Shown here piece after piece: positions 58,546 to 64,000 of a DNA stretch of 64,000 nucleotides. The stretch is from assembly GCF_041821045.1 (NCBI RefSeq), contig NZ_JBGUAW010000008.1, forward strand, positions 124,001 through 188,000, given 5' to 3'. Below the pieces are notes generated by a model that made no database searches, was not told the origin of the DNA, and saw only the letters and a program-made list of their open reading frames with translations. Origin of the DNA: Thiohalorhabdus sp. Cl-TMA. GTDB taxonomy: Bacteria > Pseudomonadota > Gammaproteobacteria > Thiohalorhabdales > Thiohalorhabdaceae. How positions within the stretch are numbered: the stretch's first letter is position 1; each line of letters starts with the position of its first letter. Made by a program: the position numbers and the translations under genes.

Positions 58546-59727
58546 TCAGGCCACCTCTTCCGACTGATGCTGGAAGAACTGGCGGATGGCATCCCAAATA
58601 TCGCCCTCCTCGTGAACGGTATAGCTGCCCACCGGATAATCTCGGGCGGCCAGGGCCTTGAACAAGCGCCCCATCTCCGACTTGGAGGCTTCCAGGGGAT
58701 TCTGGGGCGTCTCTACGAAGCCCATGAAGTTGACCATGGCCCCCATCTCGGCGAGCAGGGCCTCCGCGCTCCGGCGGTCGTCGCCGAAGTTGTCGCCGTC
58801 CGAGGCATAGAACAGGTACTGATTGTACTGCGCCGGGTCGTAGCGATCCTCGAAGATGTCCAGGGCGAGCCGGAAGCCGCTGGAGGCCACGGTGCCGCCG
58901 GTGGCGGACACCTGGAAGAACTCCTCCTCCGAGAACTCCCAGGCCTGGTTGGTGTGGGCGATGAAGACAGCCTCCACGTCGCCGTATTGCCGCCGCAGCC
59001 CCTGCATGGCCCAGAAGAAGAAGGATTTGGCCAGCTTGCGCCGTGTCTCGTCCATGGATGCCGAAACGTCGAGCAGGAAGCACACCACGGCGTTGGTGGC
59101 CGGCCGTTTGCGCCGAGCGAGCTGCCGGAAGCGCAGGTCCTCGTTGGAGAAGGGCGTGGGCTCCTCCTGCACGGAGCGCCGCTTGATGGCCTCCTTCACC
59201 GTCCGCCGCCGATCCAGCCGGGCGCGCGGTCCGCGCTTGTCCCACCCCTCCTGTATGAGGTCCTCGTCGGTTAGCGCGTCGGTGGTCTTGGGCTGGAGGT
59301 CGGGAAGGGCAAGCTCTTCCCAGATCCAGTCGACGATGTCGTCCACCTTGAGCTCCAGGACGAAGCGCAGCTCGCCGCCGCCACTGCCCCCCTCGCTGCC
59401 GCTCTCTCCCTCGCCGGGCTTGGCGCGGCGCAGGACGTCTCCCGGCTGCCCGTCCCCCTGCCCCGCCTGGGCCTCTCCCTCGTCCTGCTCGTCGCGCAGG
59501 CGGAACCGATAATGCTCCAGGAACCGCACCGGCACCTGTACGGTTCGGTCAGAGGGCCGGGAAAGGACATCGGAGCCGGAGATCAGATTGGGTAGCTCCT
59601 CCTTTACGGTTTCCCGCACCTTTTCGTTGTGGCGCAGCCAATCCCGGGAGCCGCGCGAGAACAGGTCGTACCAGCGGTTCTCCGTGGCCATCCGGGAGGG
59701 GTATCTGTATTCGGTGCGCTCGCTCAT
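58546..59727 (-). CDS. yeaH: YeaH/YhbH family protein (DUF444)
   Basis: The 393-residue protein contains a C-terminal von Willebrand A-like domain with a MIDAS-type motif (VVCFLLDVSASMDE, near residue 210). The N-terminal part has GGELRFVLELKVDDIVDWIWEELALPDLQ and a charged, glycine-rich stretch (about 80-110). The ATG at 59727 follows GAGGAG. In E. coli yeaH is co-transcribed with the kinase gene yeaG and responds to nitrogen starvation and stress. Here it lies between prkA and spoVR, with a terminator between prkA and this gene. Confidence 0.94.
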   Translation of the reverse strand: MSERTEYRYPSRMATENRWYDLFSRGSRDWLRHNEKVRETVKEELPNLISGSDVLSRPSDRTVQVPVRFLEHYRFRLRDEQDEGEAQAGQGDGQPGDVLRRAKPGEGESGSEGGSGGGELRFVLELKVDDIVDWIWEELALPDLQPKTTDALTDEDLIQEGWDKRGPRARLDRRRTVKEAIKRRSVQEEPTPFSNEDLRFRQLARRKRPATNAVVCFLLDVSASMDETRRKLAKSFFFWAMQGLRRQYGDVEAVFIAHTNQAWEFSEEEFFQVSATGGTVASSGFRLALDIFEDRYDPAQYNQYLFYASDGDNFGDDRRSAEALLAEMGAMVNFMGFVETPQNPLEASKSEMGRLFKALAARDYPVGSYTVHEEGDIWDAIRQFFQHQSEEVA

Positions 59728-59884
59728 GACTCTCCTCGTGATTGCCACCTGGGCCGTGCCTGATTCAGTGGACCGGCCATCCCGGTGGTTAGACCACACC
59801 ATGCGGGGCATGATCTTTTTCGCATCCCTTTTCTTCCCACCTTAGACCCTCCGGCCCGCGTCGGTCTTCCCCGCCGGAAGGCGG

Positions 59885-59912
59885 AAAAAAAGCCGGCCCC
59901 GTGGGACCGGCT
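59885..59912 (-). terminator. Terminator between prkA and yeaH
   Basis: A 9-bp stem (59891-59899 with 59104-type partner at 59104 excluded; partner arm 59904-59912) containing one G-U pair is followed on the minus strand by seven T residues. It lies about 40 bp past the prkA stop. Partial read-through would give more kinase than YeaH and SpoVR. Confidence 0.85.
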
Positions 59913-59951
59913 CTTTGGCACCGAGGGGAAGGATCTGCAATCCGCCAAGCA

Positions 59952-61907
59952 TCACTCCTGCGAGAGCAGGGTGGTGACGTAATTGAGGGCCTCGCGGGCG
60001 GAATGGGCGTTGTAGCCGTACTCGGCCACCAGCCGGTCTTCCACCGCTGAGATCTTCTGCTGCGCCTCCTCGTCGGGCCGGGCGCTGGAGGTGACCAGCC
60101 GCAGCACGTCCCGCCGCTCCTCGAACAGGTACTGCTCGATGGCGTCGTGCAGCCGGGCGTGGCTGTCGAGGGTGAACTTCTCGCCGCGCTTGTAGGCACC
60201 CATGGCCTTGCGCACCACCTCCTGGCGGAAGGACTGCTTGCCCGAATCGGAGATGGATATCTTCTCCTCCACCGAGCGCAGGAAGCGCTCGTCCGGCTCC
60301 CGGTCCTCCCCGGTTATGGGATCGGTCACCTTGCGGTTGTCGAGCACCGCCTCCACCTCGTCGAGGTACTTGTCGAGCAGCTCCTGGGCCTCATCCTCGA
60401 AGGAGACGAACAGCGCCTTGTGGACGTCCTCCTTGACCCACCGGTTGTAGAAGTCCTTGCGCACCGTGACCAGGAAGTCCACCCAGTTCTTCTTCTGCTT
60501 GGAGTCCATCCGCGCATCGGACTCGATGGTGTCCTTGAGCGCCAGCAGCACATCCATGGAGGTGAGGCTCTTCTTCTCCGAGCGGGAGATGGCCCCGGCC
60601 AGGGCATTGACCACGAAGCGCGGGCTTACTCCTTCCAGCCCCTCCTCGGGGTGCTCGGCCTTGATGCGGTCCACCTCGGTCTGGGAGGTGCCTTCCACAT
60701 CCTCGCCGGCATAGAGCCGCACCTTCTTGGACAGGTCCAGGTCCTCCCGCTCCGAGGGATGCAGGCGGGTGAGCACGGCGAAAGTGGCCGCCACGTTCAG
60801 GGCATGGGGGTCCAGGTGCACCTCCTGGAAGGTCGGCGTCGAGGAGATCAGCTTCTCGTAGATCCGGGCCTCGTCGTGATACCGCAGGGTATAGGGCACC
60901 TGCACGATCACCATGCGGTCGAGGAGTGCCTCGTTCTCCTTCTCCTGCAGGAACTTGCGGAACTCCGCCAGGTTAGTGTGGGCGACGATGGTCTCGTCCA
61001 GGTAGATGAGCGGGAATCGGGAGACCTTGACGTTCTTTTCCTGCGTCAGGGTCAGCAGGAGATAGAGGAACTCCCGCTTCACCTTCAGGATCTCGATCAT
61101 TTCCAGCATGCCGCGGCTAGCGGCGTACACCGCGCCCGACCAGGACCAGGCGCGCGGATCGCCCTCGTCGCCGTACTCGGCCACCTTGGAGAGGTCCACC
61201 GAGCCCACCAGGTCGGCGATATCGGCGGTGGTGGGATCGTGAGGTGCGTAGGTGCCCACTCCGCTCCTGCCCGCCTCGTTGATGAAGATCCGCTCCACGG
61301 GCATCTTCATGAAATCGCCGTCGAACTCTTCCTCGAGCCGGGTGCGGCAATAGGGGCAGATGTCGCCGTTGATCTCCACGCCGTAGGTCTCGCGGAACTC
61401 GGCGCGCTTGGTCTGCGGCACCAGATGCAGGGGTGATTCATGGACGGGGCAGCCCTTGATGGCATACAGGGCGCCGTCGTCGGTATGACTGTACTCCTCC
61501 AGGCCGCGCTTCAGCAGGATCACCAGGGAGGATTTACCACCGGAGGGCGGACCCAGCAGAAGCAGCAGCCGGCGTCCCACCTCCGAGCCTTCGCTCGCGG
61601 CCTTGAAATAGTTGGCGACCCGCTCCAGCGCCTCATCCACGCCGAACAGGTCGTTGGCAAACAGGTTATAGCGGGTGACGTGATCCCCCTCGTCGGAAAT
61701 TTCGGAGCCGTACCACTGGATCATGTCCCACATGTACTGGTGGCTGGTACGGGTAATGCCCACCGGGTCCGTGGGCAGCACGTCCTGGAGGAACTCCGCA
61801 AGGGAACCTTCCCAGTGGCGCGCCTTATGCTCCTGGGTAAAGCTCACCAGGGAGTCCAGAAAGCGGTTCTGCTTTTCGGATTCCTGCTTACCGCCGTTAC
61901 CTGCCAT
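59952..61907 (-). CDS. prkA: PrkA (YeaG) serine protein kinase
   Basis: PrkA is an AAA-like serine kinase or protease-type ATPase induced in stress and starvation. The 651-residue protein has the PrkA AAA domain with Walker A LLGPPSGGKSSLV near residue 118. It contains a zinc-like CPYCRTRLEEEF segment near 183, RSGVGTYAPHDPTTADIADLVGSVDLSKVAEYG, and the C-terminal kinase-like domain beginning about 400 (SRSEKKSLTSMDVLLALKD, EDREPDERFLRSVEEKI). AAGGAGGG precedes the ATG. It begins the prkA-yeaH-spoVR module; the promoter should lie in the long gap upstream. Confidence 0.96.
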   Translation of the reverse strand: MAGNGGKQESEKQNRFLDSLVSFTQEHKARHWEGSLAEFLQDVLPTDPVGITRTSHQYMWDMIQWYGSEISDEGDHVTRYNLFANDLFGVDEALERVANYFKAASEGSEVGRRLLLLLGPPSGGKSSLVILLKRGLEEYSHTDDGALYAIKGCPVHESPLHLVPQTKRAEFRETYGVEINGDICPYCRTRLEEEFDGDFMKMPVERIFINEAGRSGVGTYAPHDPTTADIADLVGSVDLSKVAEYGDEGDPRAWSWSGAVYAASRGMLEMIEILKVKREFLYLLLTLTQEKNVKVSRFPLIYLDETIVAHTNLAEFRKFLQEKENEALLDRMVIVQVPYTLRYHDEARIYEKLISSTPTFQEVHLDPHALNVAATFAVLTRLHPSEREDLDLSKKVRLYAGEDVEGTSQTEVDRIKAEHPEEGLEGVSPRFVVNALAGAISRSEKKSLTSMDVLLALKDTIESDARMDSKQKKNWVDFLVTVRKDFYNRWVKEDVHKALFVSFEDEAQELLDKYLDEVEAVLDNRKVTDPITGEDREPDERFLRSVEEKISISDSGKQSFRQEVVRKAMGAYKRGEKFTLDSHARLHDAIEQYLFEERRDVLRLVTSSARPDEEAQQKISAVEDRLVAEYGYNAHSAREALNYVTTLLSQE

Positions 61908-62415
61908 GCGACCCTCCTTGGGTTCGACGCGGCCGTTGCCTATCTACCGGTTTAGAGTCGCAAGCCCATGCTTCCGTTCAATGTTCAGGGACCGGGAGGT
62001 GGAAATTCGGGGCACTCCATAACCGGCAGCAGACCGGGCCGCCACTCCGGTCTGGCTTACGTGAAATCCCTATATCGTTTTAAACCACTTCGGGGGCCCT
62101 GTTAAAGGGGGGATCGGCACCCTGCACCGAGGGATTAGCCGGTAGGATTTTGCTTGATCAGGAGGGGTTAAATTGTAGTGACTGCTAACTTACACGCTTG
62201 TTATTCAGGGTTTACCACTACCCCACGCGAAGGGGTAGTCACCGCTCCCGAAGCACCGCGAATCGGGGCACTCGCCGTAAAAATTTTTCTTGGAGCGAAG
62301 ACCGGAACGGCCGTCCCTGCCAGGGCATACCCCGTTTGGCGTATACGTGCAGCCTATCCCGTCAACGGCCGGATACCGTAAGCGACGCGCACGGCCAAGA
62401 ACCCGCCCGGAACGG
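61908..62415. other. Long intergenic region upstream of prkA, with a palindrome
   Basis: No gene is supported in this roughly 500-bp gap. It should hold the prkA promoter. ACTACCCC (62218-62225) and GGGGTAGT (62233-62240) form a perfect 8-bp inverted repeat with a 7-nt spacer, a candidate operator or hairpin. A short sequence around TCGGGGCACTC occurs twice (about 62007-62017 and 62265-62275). A stretch at about 62050-62180 is less GC-rich than average. I found no sigma54-type -24/-12 pair. Confidence 0.45.
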
Positions 62416-62444
62416 AAAACGGCGGCCCAGGCAGGCCGCCGTTT
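62416..62444 (-). terminator. Terminator after the Sat/CysC gene
   Basis: An 11-bp perfect inverted repeat (62417-62427 with 62434-62444, 6-nt loop) ends in TTTT on the minus strand. It lies about 30 bp past the stop of the sulfate-activation gene. Confidence 0.82.
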
Positions 62445-62475
62445 CGCCTTTTCCGACGATTTCCCCTGGAGGGAG

Positions 62476-64000
62476 CTAGCGCAGGTACCCCTCATTTTCC
62501 AGATGGAACAGCACCTCCTGGGCGGCCTCCATGGGGGTCAGGTCGGTGGTGTCGATGGCCACTTCCGGATCGACGGGCGCCTCGTACGGGTCGTCGATGC
62601 CGGTGAACTCGGTGATCTGCCCGGCCCGCGCCTTGGCGTACAGCCCCTTGCGGTCGCGCGCTTCGCACACCTCCAAGGGCGTTTTGACGTGCACTTCCAC
62701 GAAGCCGCCGTAGCCTTCGATCAGCTGGCGGTTCTCCTCGCGCACGCCCCGGTAGGGGGCGATCGGCGCGCAGATGGCGATGCCGCCGTTCTTGGTGATC
62801 TCGCTGGCGACGAAGCCGATGCGCCGCACGTTGAGGTTGCGGTGGTCCCGCGAGAAGCCCAGCTCGCTGGACAGGTTCTGGCGCACGATGTCGCCGTCGA
62901 GCAGGGTCACGGGGCGCCCGCCGAGCTCCCGGAAGCGCGCCAGCAGGACGTTGGCCACGGTGGATTTGCCGGAGCCGGACAGGCCGGTGAAGAAGATGGT
63001 CAGGCCCTGCTTGTGCTTGGGCGGATGGCTGCGCCGCAGCTCGGCCACTACGTTGGGGTAGGAGAACCACTCGGGGATGTCGAGGCCTTCGCGCAGGCGC
63101 CGCCGCACTTCGGTGCCGGAGATCTTCTTGACGGTGGCGTCACTCGGGATCTCGTCGACGGGCAGGTACTCGGCGCGCTCCTCGACGTAGGCCATCTCCT
63201 GGAAGGGCACCATGCGGATGCCGAGCTCGTGGGCGTACTCGGCCACCAGCGCCTGGGCGTCGTAGGGGCCGTAGAAGTCCTCGCCGTCGCCGTTCTTGCC
63301 GGGGCCGGCGTGGTCGCGGCCGACGATGAAGTGGGTGCAGCCGTAGTTCTTGCGGATCAGGGCGTGCCACAGGGCTTCCCGCGGGCCGCCCATGCGCATG
63401 GCGAGCGGCAGCAGGGAGAGGGTCATCATCTTGTCGGGGTAGTGCTCCGCCAGCGCCTGGTAGCAGCGCACCCGGGTGTAGTGGTCGATGTCGCCGGGCT
63501 TGGTCATGCCCACCACGGGGTGGATGAGCAGCCCCGCTTCCTGCTCGCTCGCCGCCCGCAGGGTGAGCTCCTGGTGGGCGCGGTGCATGGGGTTGCGGGT
63601 CTGGAAGGCCACCACTCGCCGCCAGCCGCGCCGGGCGAACTCGGCGCGCACCTCGGCGGGGGTCAGCCGCAGCTCGGTGAAGTCGTAGTGCAGCGGCAGC
63701 TGCACCCCCTCCACCCGGCCGCCCAGGTAGACGGGCCCGCTGTGGTCGAGCAGGTAGGCCACGCCGGGGTGGTGGCGGTCGGTGGTGCCGAACACCGCCT
63801 CCGCCTCGCGCGCCCGGTCCGGGCGGTAGGCCTCCTCGACATGCAGCACGGCGAGCATGAAGCCCTCGGCGTCGCGCAGCGCCACCGGCGCCCCCACTTC
63901 CAGCCCCGCCGCGGTCTCCTCGGTCACGTCCAGGGTGATCGGCATGGGCCACACGGTGCCGTCCGCCAGCCGGCAGCGCTCCACCACCCCCTGGTAGTCC
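62476..64000 (-). CDS. Bifunctional sulfate adenylyltransferase / adenylylsulfate kinase (5' end outside window)
   Basis: The visible part, over 500 residues, joins an ATP sulfurylase to an APS kinase. The Sat domain shows VVAFQTRNPMHRAHQEL (the HxxH-type nucleotide loop), HPVVGMTKPGDIDHYTRVRCYQAL, LPLAMRMGGPREALWHALIRKNYG, FIVGRDHAGPG and KKISGTEVRRRL. The APS kinase domain from about residue 330 of the visible part has Walker A IFFTGLSGSGKST, then LLDGDIVRQNLSSELGFSRDHRNLNVRRIGFVASEI and KARAGQITEFTGIDDPYE. The frame is open through position 64000, so the N-terminus lies beyond the window. Such fusions can activate sulfate to PAPS, or the Sat part can work in reverse in sulfur oxidation; the direction here is unknown. 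Confidence 0.95.
   Translation of the reverse strand, partial: DYQGVVERCRLADGTVWPMPITLDVTEETAAGLEVGAPVALRDAEGFMLAVLHVEEAYRPDRAREAEAVFGTTDRHHPGVAYLLDHSGPVYLGGRVEGVQLPLHYDFTELRLTPAEVRAEFARRGWRRVVAFQTRNPMHRAHQELTLRAASEQEAGLLIHPVVGMTKPGDIDHYTRVRCYQALAEHYPDKMMTLSLLPLAMRMGGPREALWHALIRKNYGCTHFIVGRDHAGPGKNGDGEDFYGPYDAQALVAEYAHELGIRMVPFQEMAYVEERAEYLPVDEIPSDATVKKISGTEVRRRLREGLDIPEWFSYPNVVAELRRSHPPKHKQGLTIFFTGLSGSGKSTVANVLLARFRELGGRPVTLLDGDIVRQNLSSELGFSRDHRNLNVRRIGFVASEITKNGGIAICAPIAPYRGVREENRQLIEGYGGFVEVHVKTPLEVCEARDRKGLYAKARAGQITEFTGIDDPYEAPVDPEVAIDTTDLTPMEAAQEVLFHLENEGYLR

Noticed and set aside
61908-62200. sigma54 promoter before prkA, as known for yeaG in E. coli
   Set aside because: No GG-N10-GC pair with a convincing TGGCAC-N5-TTGC pattern was found on the minus strand.

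Overview
The window is GC-rich chromosomal DNA from a gammaproteobacterium. The block recN/nadK - hrcA-grpE-dnaK-dnaJ - dapB-carAB-greA - yhbY - rlmE-ftsH-folP-glmM-tpiA and the block fur - bamE - rnfH - ratA - smpB - ssrA are gene orders known from this class. A fused sulfate adenylyltransferase/APS kinase, a large SUF operon and many iron-related genes would suit a sulfur- or iron-metabolising lineage such as the Ectothiorhodospiraceae and relatives. The genus cannot be fixed from the sequence alone.

Layout. Positions 1-17.8 kb hold minus-strand housekeeping genes: triosephosphate isomerase (cut by the window edge), glmM, folP, ftsH, rlmE, greA, carAB, dapB and the DnaK chaperone operon. 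Positions 18-25.5 kb hold nadK, recN, fur, bamE, rnfH, ratA, a sodium-coupled transporter, smpB and tmRNA. Positions 25.6-32 kb form an iron/metal uptake operon under an apparent Fur-controlled promoter: TonB-dependent receptor, PepSY membrane protein, a tiny membrane protein, a secreted protein built from four CbiX-like half-domains, and probably a DUF2380 protein. Positions 32-35 kb hold a stress/iron group (large ferritin-like protein, Pmp3 peptide, hemerythrin) and a decayed zinc alcohol dehydrogenase. A nitronate monooxygenase-like gene follows.

Positions 36.6-43.5 kb are the SUF iron-sulfur operon sufR-B-C-D-S-U-T, with a perfect palindromic operator over the predicted -10 box and an 86-bp inverted-repeat element in the leader. 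The 3' end of sufT is duplicated 2.1 kb downstream with only synonymous differences. Between the copies lie a TRL-like lipoprotein gene, an IS3-family remnant and a broken tyrosine integrase, so this looks like a decayed integrative element that used sufT as its attachment site. Then come two Rieske ferredoxins, a class II photolyase and a DUF4389 protein (45.8-48.3 kb), UDP-sugar genes (48.4-50.8 kb), a DUF1269 membrane protein, a molybdenum hydroxylase operon with XdhC and MocA-type maturation factors (51.5-55.8 kb), an LpxH-like phosphoesterase, the PrkA-YeaH-SpoVR stress module (57-62 kb) and the Sat/CysC fusion running off the right edge.

The most interesting signals are the sufT attachment site, the secreted multi-lobed chelatase-like protein in a Fur-box operon, the SufR operator with its leader element, and a sigma32-type promoter before grpE in a cluster that has hrcA but no visible CIRCE operator.
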